Source: Prorocentrum cordatum (Eukaryota > Sar > Dinophyceae > Prorocentrales > Prorocentraceae). From it: a DNA stretch of 64,000 nucleotides. Below are positions 22,056 through 31,994 of the stretch, piece after piece. How positions within the stretch are numbered: position 1 is the stretch's first letter; the number at the start of each line of letters is the position of its first letter. The notes under the pieces are model-generated. The model did no database searches and was not told the origin of the DNA. It saw only the letters and a list, made by a program, of their open reading frames with translations. Both the position numbers and the translations under genes were made by a program. The DNA lies in contig CAUYUJ010004738.1 of NCBI GenBank assembly GCA_963575745.1, positions 1-64,000 on the forward strand, read 5' to 3'.

Positions 22056-23990
22056 CCCTCACACGTTTCGTGGCCCCATATGGGGGCTCCACCGAAGGCC
22101 CCAGTGCCGCCGCCCGCATGCGTCCCGCACACCCATTTCGGCACACCTTTCGGACGCTTCGTGGCCCCATAGGGAGCTCCACCGAAGGCCCCAGTGCCGC
22201 CGCCCGCATGCGTCCCGCACGCTCAATTTGGCACACCTCTCACACGTTTCGTGGCCCCATAGGGAGCTCCACCGAAGGTCCCAGTGGGTGTGCCCGCTTG
22301 CGTCCCGCACCTTCTTGGCGCACCTCTCACACGTTTCGTGGCCCCTTAGGGAGCTCCACCGAAGGTCCCAGTGGGTGTGCCCGCATGCGTCCCGCACACC
22401 CATTTCGGCACACCCTTCACACGTTTCGTGGCCCCATTGAGAGCTCCACCGAAGGTCCCAGTGGGTGTGCCCGCATGCGTCCCGCACACCTAATTTGGCA
22501 ATTTCACCCATCCAGTACAGCGTTTCGTGACCCCATAGGGAGCTCCACCGAAGCCCCCAGTGATACCGCCCACATGCGTCCCACACATCCAATGTTGCAT
22601 TTTCGCCCACACAGTACAACATTTCGCGGCCCAATAGGGAGCCCCACCGAAGCCCTGAGTGGGACCACCCGCATGCGTCCCCGACATCCAACTTGGCCTT
22701 TCCAGCCACCCAGCACAGCCTTTCGTGGCCCCATAGGGGGCTCCACCGAAGCCCCCAGTGAGACCGCCCGCATGCGTCCACACCCAATTTGGCATTTACA
22801 CCCACCCAATACACCGTTTCGTGGCCCCATAGGGAGCTCCACCGAAGCCCCCAGTGGGACCGCCCGCATGCGCCCCCCACGCTCAATTTGGCATTTGCGC
22901 CCACCCAATACAGCTCTTCGTGACCTCATAGGGAGTTCCACCGAAGCCCACAATGGTACCGCCCGCGTGCGTCCCCCACATCCAATTTTGCGTTTGCACC
23001 CACCCAGTACAGCGTTTCCTGGCCCAGTAGGGAGCCCCACCGAAGCCCCCAGTGGGACCGCCCGCGTGCGTCACCCACACCCAACTTGGCAATGTCACCC
23101 ACCCAGCACAGCGCTTCGTAGCCCCATAGCGAGCTCCACCGAAGCCCTCAGTGGGACCGCATGCGCCCCCCCACGCCCAATTTGGCATTTTCACACACCC
23201 AGCACAGCGTTTCGTAGCCCCATAGGGAACTCCACCGAAGCCCCCAGTGGGACCGCCCGCATGCGCCCCCCACGCTCAATTTACACCATTTTCACCAACC
23301 CAGTATTGACCCCATAGGGAGCTCCACCGAAGCCCCCAGTGGTACCGTCCACATGCGTCCCCCACATTCAACTTGGCATTTGTACCCACCCAGTACAGCG
23401 TTTCGTGGCCCAGTAGGGAGCCCCACCGAAGCCCCCAGTGGGACCGCCCGCGTGCGTCCCCCACGCCCAATTTGGCATTTTCACCCACCCAGCATACGGC
23501 ATCGTGGCCCCATAGGGAGCTCCACCGCATGCGTCCCCCACACCGAGTTTTGCATTTTCACACACCCAGTACAGCGTTTCGTGGCCCCACAGGGAGCTCC
23601 ACCAAAGCCCTTGGCCCCTGAGGGAGCTCCACCGAAGCCTCCAGTGGGACCGCCCGCATGCGTCGTCCCCAGACCCGGTACAGCGCTTCGTGGCCCCATA
23701 GGGAACCCCACCGAAGCCCCCAGTGGGGCCGCACGCACGCGTCCCCCACGCCCAATTTGGCATTCCCACCCACCCTTTACAACGCTTCGCGGTCCCATAG
23801 GGAGCTCTACCGAAGCCCCCAATGGGACCGCCCGCGTGCGTCCCACACCCCTAATTTGGTATTTTCGCCCACCCAGTGCAGCGCTTCGTGGCCTCATAGG
23901 GAGCTTCACCGACGGCCCCGGTGCTACCGCCCGCATGCCGCCTAGCGCAGCGCGTCGTGGCCCCATAGGGAGCTTCACCGAAGAAGATAT
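22056..23990. repeat. 88-99-bp satellite, about 20 units
   Basis: Repeat of GTTTCGTGGCCCCATAGGGA / GCTCCACCGAAG ... CCCGCATGCGTCCC ... CACCCA. Starts at 22065, 22157, 22245, 22333, 22423 and 22522 give spacings of 88-99 bp; later units are longer by an extra TTTTCACCCACCCAGTACAG segment. Confidence 0.9.
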
Positions 23991-24044
23991 TCACAATTGC
24001 GGTACCCACAACGTCATATGGTTGGGAGTTTCGCCGGGATAATT

Positions 24045-24560
24045 TGTTTCGGCGCCTGCGGCGGGCTTTCTTGTTCAATCCATATTTTCTTATCCAATTC
24101 ATCTTGTCCAAACCATCCTATTTCATCCAACCCATATTGTCCCCCTCTCATTTTACCCCACCCAATCCAATCCACCCAACCCAGTCCATCAGTTCATTTG
24201 TTTCTGCGCCTGCGGCGGGCCGATCAAATCCATTTTATATGATCCAATTCACTTTGTTCCAATCCAACCCATCTTATCTTATCCAACCCATATTATCCCA
24301 TCCATTTTACCCACCCAACCCAATCCATCAATGTTTTTTTTGGCGCCTGCGGCGGGATTGCTTATCCAATCCAGCTTATCATTTCCAAACCATTTTGTCC
24401 AGTCCAATCCATTTTATCGTATTCAACCCACTTTGTCCCATCTTAGCTTATCCCACCCAATCCAATCCATCCAACCCGATCCATCAATTAATGTGATTAT
24501 GCGCCTGCGGCGGGCCAACCCAACCCATCTTATCTTATCAAGTCCATATTTCCCAAGCCA
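24045..24560. repeat. ~150-bp pyrimidine-rich repeats with CGCCTGCGGCGGG
   Basis: GCGCCTGCGGCGGG occurs at about 24051, 24206, 24343 and 24501, each followed by CCAATCCA/TTATCCAACCC-type sequence. Confidence 0.8.
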
Positions 24561-24722
24561 ACCCATGTTATTTTATCAAATCCATATTATCCCATACAAT
24601 CCAATTCAGGTGACAGGTGACAGGCTGGAGGTCCGTCAGGGTGGGCATTTGATTTCAATCCCCCCCAAATTCCTTATCGCCCGCAGGGCGGTCGTATAAA
24701 TATTTCATATATACATCCAGGC

Positions 24723-24813
24723 ATGGAAGATCTATCATCGCGAAGCGAGGAGGGAGCGGGCAGGCGGCCGCACTGTTGTTTGCACAGCCGCGTCCGAATT
24801 GCTCAAGCTCCGA
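24723..24813 (+). repeat. A1 terminal repeat of YR element A
   Basis: ATGGAAGATCTATCATCGCG and following sequence to GCTCAAGCTCCGA; matches A2 at 35043-35132 (ATGGAAGATTTAAAATCGCG ... GCTCAAGCTCCGA) with scattered substitutions. Confidence 0.8.
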
Positions 24814-24842
24814 GGCCCCGCGGGCTTCCGCGCGCCTCCAAG

Positions 24843-25185
24843 CATGGACCCTGGTGGCTGGGTGCTGCAGGAGGCGGCCAGGGGGTTTGCCGCTGGCGCG
24901 GCGGCTCGGGGCGCGGCTTGGGGCTCGCACTGCCCGGCCTGCTCCGTGCCCCCGCCCTGCCCGGCCCGCGTCTGCCAGTGCGAGCCCCGGCTGGTCTGCC
25001 CCGACGGCAGCCATTCCGAGGCCCCCGCGCCGAGCCTGCTGGCCGCGGGCCTGGCCTGGCTGGGCAGCCTGGCCTGCGCGGCAGCGGCTGCCATGGCCTG
25101 CGCGCGGCGGCGAGGCCCCTCTGCAGTCCGGCCCGCCCCGCCAGTGGCTCGGCCCGCTGGGCCAGCAGTTACTGTACTTTTGTTC
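24843..25185 (+). pseudogene. gag N-terminus of YR element A, interrupted
   Basis: From ATG 24843 (MDPGGWVLQEAARGFAAG): a cysteine cluster CPACSVPPPCPARVCQCEP (24936-24992) and a hydrophobic helix SLLAAGLAWLGSLACAAAAA (25036-25095) followed by CARRR. A Cys-rich stretch plus one membrane-like helix is typical of gag-like proteins in dinoflagellate YR elements. The coding sequence is broken at about 25185 by the Penelope-like insertion; GC content drops sharply there. Confidence 0.55.
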
Positions 25186-25200
25186 GTTCCTTACTTTGCG

Positions 25201-26133
25201 ATGAATCCATTCGCTCCTCGCCCGCCAATGTTTGGCCAGCAGTATCAGCAGCAGTCCAGCTACGGATGCCGTCCACAAGGGCCCTTCCAGTTCCCAATGG
25301 CTTCCGGCACATCTGCACCTACGCCACGGCCTGCGCCGATGCGTGTGTACGAAGGGCAAGTCGTGGATATGAGAACGCACAACCAGGACGAACATGGTAG
25401 ATTCCTACCTCTTCATGCGGACAACGTTGATCGATTCGAAGTTGTGAGCGTGGCCACGAACCTCCCCGGCCTCGGGGACATGATGAAAAAGGAGCGCGCC
25501 GTACTTGTTTTTCTTCGTGCACACGAGGAATGGGACGTCAGTGTCCGTCGTGCTCAGGAGATCTCCGGCCTCATTCCAATGTCGTGCAGTGAGGAGACGT
25601 GGAATAACTATGTCGTCGGAGTTCGTTCGGTGCTCGAAACCTTGCAGATCCCCCAGGCAGAGTCCGTGAGTGATTGCTTGGAAAGGAAGCGTTGCGATGA
25701 ATCCTTTCGCCAGAATCGTTCCCGCCCTCGTGATCATGACTTCCACCGGGAGCCTCGCGCGGAGCGTTCCTTGTTCACTGACTTCCAGGGAGCCGAGATG
25801 GATCAGGACACCGGTGCGAGGACGCCTCTGCTTGATCCCCGGGAATCCATGGGTTGCTCTGTCAGGCACAATGATGAGAACGGCGCTGCGATTGGTGTAG
25901 AGCAGCTTCCTGGTGAAGGCAATTACCAGGTGAAGATCCACTGGGCCAACAACGGCAGCATGTCCAACCATCCGTGGGATTCTGTCGTGAGCGACATGGA
26001 GGTTCGCAGGGTTCCTGTCCACGAGATGTCCATTCCAAATCCCCGGCCGAGGCGTCGCCCGAGGCAGGCTGATGCAGCATCGGCTTCTTCTGAGTGGGCT
26101 AGGATTGTGGAGCAACAGAACCAGCCGCGCTGA
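25201..26133 (+). CDS. ORF1 of the Penelope-like element, unknown function
   Basis: Starts at ATG 25201 (MNPFAPRPPMFGQQYQQQSS), 311 codons to TGA. Composition changes from a Pro/Gln-rich N-terminus to a mixed, globular middle (HADNVDRFEVVSVATNLPGL, VLVFLRAHEEWDVSVRRAQE) and an Arg-rich, Ser-rich tail. A stretch near 25905-26010 (EGNYQVKIHWANNGS) looks like a small beta-barrel but is not assigned. The upstream gag remnant happens to be open in the same frame, so a longer chimeric frame exists from 24799; that is taken as coincidence of insertion. Confidence 0.5.
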   Translation: MNPFAPRPPMFGQQYQQQSSYGCRPQGPFQFPMASGTSAPTPRPAPMRVYEGQVVDMRTHNQDEHGRFLPLHADNVDRFEVVSVATNLPGLGDMMKKERAVLVFLRAHEEWDVSVRRAQEISGLIPMSCSEETWNNYVVGVRSVLETLQIPQAESVSDCLERKRCDESFRQNRSRPRDHDFHREPRAERSLFTDFQGAEMDQDTGARTPLLDPRESMGCSVRHNDENGAAIGVEQLPGEGNYQVKIHWANNGSMSNHPWDSVVSDMEVRRVPVHEMSIPNPRPRRRPRQADAASASSEWARIVEQQNQPR

Positions 26134-26464
26134 TCCGTAGGTAACGTGTTCCATATTTCACCCGCCACGTGGCAAACTAGCATGCACGCGCGCGATTACA
26201 TAACACCTGTGTTTTCCAAGCTTGGCATGAATGTTGACACGTGCATGTGCTTCTCCTCCTCCTCTTCTCCTTGCTTCTGCCAGCGCATCAACGTGAGGGA
26301 TTGGACAGAGATGGAAGATAAGTATGCTTTGCCACACGTGCGTCGTGCGCGACGTTTGCTTGAATGCGAATCGTGGGATCGACGTCTGGCTGTTGACAGC
26401 GCCCGTTCTGTAGGCGTCATCATAAACAAATGTCGCTTCGAATGTTCCTTGCCGGTACGTTCGA

Positions 26465-27127
26465 GTGAAGGCTTGGAGACAGGTTACCGGTCTCTTGCGC
26501 TGTCTCAAAGCCCATTTGCATGGGTTGCGTTTCTCTTCATGTCAGAAGGCCACTGTACTTGCTAAGTCGGAGATGAGCACTATGTTGGACATTCTTAACT
26601 TTCTGCACTCCATCTACCATCCGCCTGCTTGGTCTCTCTTCCTTTCGCCACCATCAGAAAGTTTACTCTGCCATTGTTCGCTCTGCGTCTGCTGTGTATT
26701 GCGATCGTGTCTCTCCTTCGTTCACCCCCCATGTTGCGTGCGCCCGGTTGTCCGCGGATACAATTTTATGTATGTCGGCAAGACGAATCGGGGGATGGAC
26801 GCGCGCATGCGCGAGCATTTGGGTAATCTGCTCAGCGACAGGCCTCGTTCTCAAATCCCTGCTTATTACAAAATGAGGTCGTTGGATGTTGCTAGTTTTG
26901 TGTGCATCCCTCTCGTTTGTTTGTCGTCGTCGTCGGATTTTGAGTTGCGCGTGCTTGAAAAACGGTTCATTCATGCCCTTCGTCCTCAATTGGCTGTTCC
27001 GTTTGTGAGAAAGCACGTCCGTGCGCCATGGGGGAAGTCTGGCGACTGCAGCGTGGTGGTGAATCCTACTAAGTCCGGTTCTCGTCCTCGTTCGTGCCGT
27101 TTTTCCAACCCTCGTTTTTTTTCTTGA
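26465..27127 (+). CDS. GIY-YIG endonuclease part of the Penelope-like element
   Basis: Frame from ATG 26465, 220 codons to TGA 27125-27127. Residues 69-91 hold a dense Cys/His cluster (CHCSLCVCCVLRSC ... HPPCC), possibly metal binding. Residues about 98-175 form the nuclease: GYNFMYVGKTNRG (Y99, Y103-V-G), the Arg-rich helix MDARMREHLG and the acidic residue in LRVLEKRFIHAL (E165). GIY-YIG domains nick target DNA for target-primed reverse transcription. The RT frame follows in the same phase after this single TGA, so the two may be one protein. The true N-terminus is uncertain; a short coding-like frame (26146-26565) overlaps the start. Confidence 0.65.
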   Translation: MKAWRQVTGLLRCLKAHLHGLRFSSCQKATVLAKSEMSTMLDILNFLHSIYHPPAWSLFLSPPSESLLCHCSLCVCCVLRSCLSFVHPPCCVRPVVRGYNFMYVGKTNRGMDARMREHLGNLLSDRPRSQIPAYYKMRSLDVASFVCIPLVCLSSSSDFELRVLEKRFIHALRPQLAVPFVRKHVRAPWGKSGDCSVVVNPTKSGSRPRSCRFSNPRFFS

Positions 27128-29449
27128 GTACGTTTCAGGTTGATTGCAGGTCCATGTGTTGTTACACCACGCAGCGATCTTTCCTTGTCTGCCTTGGTTC
27201 TCAGATTGGGCGATATGCGACGGAACGCTAATAGCAGCAGTCATGTTGTTAAATGGCTGCGCGATAACAAACCCATCGTCGTGCCCCGGTCGTTGCAACG
27301 TCTGCCAAAGACGTTGTCCGGATCAAGCCTTGCCGTGGCTCGCCAGAGAGTGTTCCAGATTATTGACCGCAAGAGTTCTCGTTCTTTTGTTTCTTGTTCT
27401 CTGCTTCTTCCTTCTCTGCTGGATTTCCCCATTCGTCCTGCTCTTGCTTCTGCCATCCGTTCTCAATTGTCCGTTCAACTTCCGCACGGTACGTCTGTGC
27501 ACTTGTTGTTCAAGCGATTGAAGGCGCCATCCCCGAAGAGTTTGCTTGTGAGTTCAAAGGTTTGGTCTAAATCACTTGATACTTGTGAGTTCCCATGCAC
27601 ATGTGATGCCCTCTGTGATGAATTGTCTGTGGGCCGTTCCCAGAACGGACACGTTTGTTGCCCGTTGCAGAACACGGCAATTTCATCCAGCATTCCGGCT
27701 GGTTTCCATTCTGAGGGGGCTTGCGTTTGGAGTTTTGCTCAATTTCGCGATAGTTTGTTGCGTGCGGTTGACACTCTGCGCACGAAATGCGCACATGTTG
27801 TTCCGGATGTTTGCGTTGACTTGTCTGATGCTTGCGAGGAAATCGGGGTTGTGTTTGCTCGAGCTGATGCCTTCAGAGGGTACGGCGTTTTACAATCTGA
27901 TGTGGTGGAGTGGAGTCGTCGTCTTCGTCGTATTGCTGTCGTCTCCCCCGTTGACAAAATCCCATCTGCTCTTGCCATCTCTTGCCCTCGTTCTTGGCAG
28001 TTCCGTGCTCGTGAGGTTTTCCTTGGTAAAGGCAACGTGTGTCGCTCTTTCCCTGGCTGGAATTCCATCCACAATGCTTTCTCGGAGTTACAGTCTATGG
28101 TGTCGTACACAGGCCTTCTTCCACGTGATGTCACTCATCGCCAGTTCGGTGGAGTCGATCTGTGGCCGAAAGCATCCAGCTTGCACCTCAAAGTCCGACC
28201 TCTGGGGTCTTACGCTAAGCATTGCATGCGTTCGTACTTCTCGCTTGCTTGCCGTGCTCTGAATTTCATGACCACCAATCTGTGCCCGGAGTCTATATCT
28301 GTGATTGCTGCGGAGAAGGTTGTGAGCAAATTTCGCAGCTTTAGTGTTGATTGCGTTGACAAGTGTTCTCGTGGCTTCACTCCCATTTACGTGCCATTCA
28401 AGCGGGACATCGATAATTTCTTCAATAATGTTCCGCGCAACCTCATCAGTAAAGCCTTGTCCTGGGTGGTTGCTCGTTGGTATGAAGTCCATGGCTCTCG
28501 TCGTCGTTTCATCCGTCTCCCTCGGCTCTATAGGTACGCCCCTCGGTATCGCGAGCCCCCACATTGTTTCACTCGCGCCTTCAAGGGTCACGTCCGTAAT
28601 TTGGCACGAGCTAACATGCCTAAACCGTCGCCTCACAATTGCCGTGTCGTCTCTGCTGACGATTATGTTCTGCGCGTGGATGACATTGTTCCCATTGTGA
28701 ACGCTGATTTAGACAGTGGGTTCTTACACTTCGGGAAGGGACTGTTTGTGCCGACTGTGGGGATGACACAGGGTAGCAAGTTGTCCCCTGGCGTGTGCAA
28801 TATGGCGTGTTTTTTTCTGGAGTTCGAACGTATGCGATTGCCACCCCGCGTTCCTTGCGATGGTATCCTGATTGCCCGGTGGGTTGATGACATATTCGGC
28901 GTGCTATGTTTCTGGCATCAGGCGCACCAGTCTGCACCGGATGTCCGGGCTCTGAGTGACCAATTAATTGGAAGCCTTATGGGGATTTATAGCCAAGCGG
29001 TCCATAGCCGGATCCGTAAGAAACGCGCACATGAGTGCTTGAAACTGAAGGTCGAGGATCCTGCTGTCTTTGTTGGGTTCAATGTTGGCACTGCTCCTCA
29101 TGTGTCTTTGTCCCCCCACAGCAAGAACGGTGATCTGTTTCATGCTGCTGTCGTGTGTGCTCCGTTCCCTCGGTTCCAGTCGTGGCGCAGCAATAGGCCC
29201 CTCTCGGAAAAAGTGGGTTCCGTGCAAGGCTTGCTTGTACAGTGCGTTGATCGTTGCTTGAACGTTGATCCCGTTCCACACGTTGCGAGCCTCATGCTTG
29301 AGCTAAAGTGTCTCGAGTATCCTTGGGAGGCTCTCCGGCGTGCGGTTGACAGAGTTTGTTCTAAGCATCCGTACTTGTCCTGCATCCGGGTTGCGTTGAC
29401 AGCTGCTCAAGAGAAATGGACACGCTGCAATAACCCACGTGCGGATTAA
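27128..29449 (+). CDS. Penelope-like reverse transcriptase
   Basis: About 770 codons open from the TGA at 27125 to TAA 29447; the first usable start could be TTG 27140, but no ATG lies near the beginning, which supports translation continuing from the nuclease frame. A Cys cluster CEFPCTCDALCDE lies near 27590-27630. RT motifs: A FKRDIDNFFNNVPR (28396-28437), B GMTQGSKLSPGVCNM (28760-28804), C ARWVDDIFGV (28874-28903). The 'D-x-x-x-F-x-N-V-P', 'QGS-LSP' and 'R-W/Y-VDDIF' forms are those of Penelope-like RTs. The remaining C-terminal part has no recognised domain. No frameshift seen; potentially active apart from the TGA question. Confidence 0.7.
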   Translation, partial: VRFRLIAGPCVVTPRSDLSLSALVLRLGDMRRNANSSSHVVKWLRDNKPIVVPRSLQRLPKTLSGSSLAVARQRVFQIIDRKSSRSFVSCSLLLPSLLDFPIRPALASAIRSQLSVQLPHGTSVHLLFKRLKAPSPKSLLVSSKVWSKSLDTCEFPCTCDALCDELSVGRSQNGHVCCPLQNTAISSSIPAGFHSEGACVWSFAQFRDSLLRAVDTLRTKCAHVVPDVCVDLSDACEEIGVVFARADAFRGYGVLQSDVVEWSRRLRRIAVVSPVDKIPSALAISCPRSWQFRAREVFLGKGNVCRSFPGWNSIHNAFSELQSMVSYTGLLPRDVTHRQFGGVDLWPKASSLHLKVRPLGSYAKHCMRSYFSLACRALNFMTTNLCPESISVIAAEKVVSKFRSFSVDCVDKCSRGFTPIYVPFKRDIDNFFNNVPRNLISKALSWVVARWYEVHGSRRRFIRLPRLYRYAPRYREPPHCFTRAFKGHVRNLARANMPKPSPHNCRVVSADDYVLRVDDIVPIVNADLDSGFLHFGKGLFVPTVGMTQGSKLSPGVCNMACFFLEFERMRLPPRVPCDGILIARWVDDIFGVLCFWHQAHQSAPDVRALSDQLIGSLMGIYSQAVHSRIRKKRAHECLKLKVEDPAVFVGFNVGTAPHVSLSPHSKNGDLFHAAVVCAPFPRFQSWRSNRPLSEKVGSVQGLLVQCVDRCLNVDPVPHVASLMLELKCLEYPWEALRRAVDRVCSKHPYLSCIRVALTAAQEKWTRCNNPRAD

Positions 29450-29865
29450 GCATCCGCTTGAGGGCTCCGTGTGTGTTCGCGTGTGTGGTGGCGTACTGCT
29501 CTCCATGCTCCCGTCTATCCTTCAAGTTTTGCGCTGCTTGCTCTTTCCTCCCCTTTCCTCCTTGTTTGCTTTTATTGTATGATTGTGTGCTTCGTGCTCG
29601 GATTCATAATTTTGTACATTCACATTCCGTCTGGCCGTAATGCTAGCCGGGCCCTGCGGATGATTCTTGCTTGAACCTCCGGCCGCGTTCGTGAAGCCAT
29701 GGCAAGTTGATTGCTGCGGCGTGGCTCCCATTCCCACGTGCATGTATATACTAGCGAAAGTAAGTCGAGCCGAATTCACGCATGTAATTAATATGTTTGT
29801 GTACTTTGCTTTCTGTGTGTGTCGTGCATGCGCATTCGCACTGTTGTCATCTGCTCAGGCTACAG

Positions 29866-31249
29866 CTCGATGAAGTAGTCATCTCATCAACAGCGCTGGC
29901 AGGCGGCGGCCCCGCCACCCTGCATGAGGTCGCAGCGGCGCAGGTGGCGGCCCTGCGGGCGGCCACGCTGCAGCTGACGCAGTAGAATGGCCGTCGCCCC
30001 AGCAGCCCGCTTTCTGGCACAGGTGGGGCTGCAAGAGGGCGTCTTCTTTCTCGACGAGTACGCCGGGTTCCAGGATGCGCGCCGCGAGCGGCTGGTCATC
30101 CTAGCGCCGGACGGCGCGAACCAGGTGTGCACGTTGACCCCCGACGACGACAGCTACGAGGAGGACCTCTTCGCGCCGGCGGAGGTCCGCCGCTGACTGC
30201 CCTGCGACGGGGGCCGCATGGAGCCTGCCTGGCGTCCCAGCCCCATCGAGGATCGCGCAGGTGCTCGCGGCGGCGGCGGTTCGAATGGGCCTCGCCGTGG
30301 CGCTCGGCGTGGCGGCGGCGCCCAACCTCATGGGCGCGGGGGCCGGCCCTCGGCCGCGGCCTGGCGCCCGAGCTGCGGCCCCTCCGGTTGCGGCCGTGGC
30401 GATGGCGGCTGCTGGGATGGCGCCCGCGGCGGCGGCCCCCCCGGGCCTTCTGGTGGCCGAGCCGCCTGCGGCCGCGGCGGCGTGCGCGGCGCCCGGGGGC
30501 GTCGGCGGCGTGGCAGGCCTGGCTGCTGCCCTGGCGTTCCCGCTTGCGGGCGCCGCTGCGGCGGCCCCAGCCGCGGGCCGCCTCCGCCCCTCGTCGGGGC
30601 CGCCGCGGCCGCCGCGCCACCGGCCGCGGCCGCTGACCCAGCCGCGGCTGCAGCTCCCGTGGATGCGCGGACCCAGCCAGTCTCATGGGGCAGAGGCACG
30701 CCGACTTCCGCACGGCGGTCAAGGGCATGACCGAGGGGGCCTTCCCCGACTGGCCCGCGAGGGGCCCCAGGACGGCTCGATCCGTGGGTCCTCAAGTTCA
30801 TGGAGGCCCACGGCGGCGCGCCGACGGGCCGCCACTCCCGGTGGATGTCGGAGACCAGGCTGCAGGGCCATGAGCTTGGAGTCGACGAGCATGAGAGGGC
30901 TCGCCGCGCTCTGGAGCGCATGGTGGTGCGTGATCAGTTGAACGTGGCTAACCTAGCCTCAGAGGAGATGCTGGCCAGGACGGTGCAGTTGCAGGAGAAG
31001 CGCTACCGCGATCGATTGGCGCCGGCAGTGGACTCCTCGAGCATGGGATCGCATCTGCTGCTCGGCTCGGGCCAGCTGCGCGGCAACGCGCGTGCGTCGC
31101 CGCCCTTGCAAGACCACTGCCGGGACGAGCTGGCCAAGACGAACGCCTGCAGGTTGGAGCAGCGCAGAGCCAGAGAGGAGCGCGACTTGGCCCACCAGAC
31201 AGAGAAGGGGCCGAAGGGCGACAAGACGTCTTGCAAGGATGACAAGTGA
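29866..31249 (+). pseudogene. gag remainder of YR element A, frameshifted
   Basis: GC-rich coding resumes after the nested element. ALAGGGPATLHEVAAAQVAA is followed by a stop, then the frame from 29987 gives the gag block ARRERLVILAPDG ... VCTLTPDDDSYEEDLFAP. An Ala/Pro/Gly-rich linker follows. The conserved gag end is in two frames: FRTAVKGMTEGAFPDWPARG (about 30706-30765), then after a shift near 30780 ETRLQGHELGVDEHERARRA and RDQLNVANLASEEMLARTVQ (30852-31010), ending with a Lys-rich tail and stop at 31249. This 'H-E-L-G-V-D-E-H-E ... DQLNV-NL' end is common in dinoflagellate YR gag proteins. Confidence 0.6.
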
Positions 31250-31477
31250 CCTCGGAGCGGGGGGTGGGGATGGGCCCCCACCCCCGCCAACCTGCCCGCA
31301 GGCCGAACTACCCTCTCTCGTCATCACCAGGGTGCTCAAGAACGGCGGCGGGACCTGTTTCCTCTTCCTTATCTGGGTGCTCGCGGCGATGACTTTAGTT
31401 TTGCGCGCGGCCGTCGCAGCCGGCATCGTGCGCGCGGCGCATCGTCGCGGCGAGACTGGGCGAACGACGCAGCGGGC

Positions 31478-31994
31478 GCCGCGATGGGCTTCTCGTGGGC
31501 ACTCCACCTCTGCCAGCTGGCCCTGTGCTCCGCCGTCGCGCGTGCGCGCGTGCCGGGGCACCTCGTCATCGAGGGCGGACGTTCTGGCGTCGTTCTGTAG
31601 CCTGGCGGCCGCGCCGCCGTCGCCGGCCACGTCGACGGGCACTTGGCGGTCAGTGGCGACAGGCCTGCTCCAGCGATGCCTTGGGCCGCGTCGCGGCGGA
31701 GCTGGAGGGCGCGGGGCTGCGCGCGCATGCGCCCGCGCGGGCGGCCGACTTCTGCAGTTTTCTGGGGATGGAGCTGCGGCGCGGGCGCTGGCTCGCCATC
31801 AAGGGGGCGCGCCGCGTGGCGGCTGCGGTTCGCCATCGAGGAGCTGCTGCGGCGCGGTCGCGCCTCGGGCCACCTGATCCGCGCGGTGGTCGGCCACGTG
31901 GCCTGGGCATCGACGGTCAAGCGTGAGGCGCTCGGGCGGTTCGCGCCCCCTATGGCCTCCATGGTCTCGGCCGGCGCGGGGGCGCAGTCGCTGT
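31478..31994 (+). pseudogene. reverse transcriptase C-terminal part of YR element A
   Basis: The fingers and motif A are missing: the sequence enters at motif B, AAMGFSWALHLCQ (31478-31516), then GHVDGHLAVSGD (31627-31662), the usual 'vDn' catalytic motif C with Asn replaced by Gly, then the connection AADFCSFLGMELRRGRW (31741-31791) and, in another frame, AIEELLRRGRASGHLIRAVV (31833-31890). The deletion between about 31260 and 31470 and at least one frameshift (near 31820) make it inactive. Confidence 0.55.

Larger units (their letters stand above)
25190..29865 (+). mobile_element. Penelope-like element with N-terminal GIY-YIG, nested in YR element A
   Basis: A block of about 4.7 kb with clearly lower GC than its flanks, holding an ORF1 (25201-26133), a GIY-YIG nuclease frame (26465-27127) and an RT (27128-29449), then a ~400-bp AT-richer 3' region. 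Nuclease-before-RT is the permuted order described for the Chlamys/Naiad/Hydra group of Penelope-like elements; classical Penelope has it after the RT. Ends are set by composition change only (+/- 20 bp); no target duplication could be fixed by eye. The coding parts are nearly intact, so it is younger than its host element. Confidence 0.7.

Noticed and set aside
22056-23990. Ser/Thr/Pro-rich secreted protein on the plus strand (415 codons)
   Set aside because: Repeated peptide follows the 88-99-bp satellite and shifts frame with each unit-length change.
24723-29865. Gag N-terminus and Penelope frames as one autonomous element
   Set aside because: GC changes abruptly near 25185 and again near 29865, and gag/RT/RNase H/YR remnants resume after the second change, which fits nesting better.
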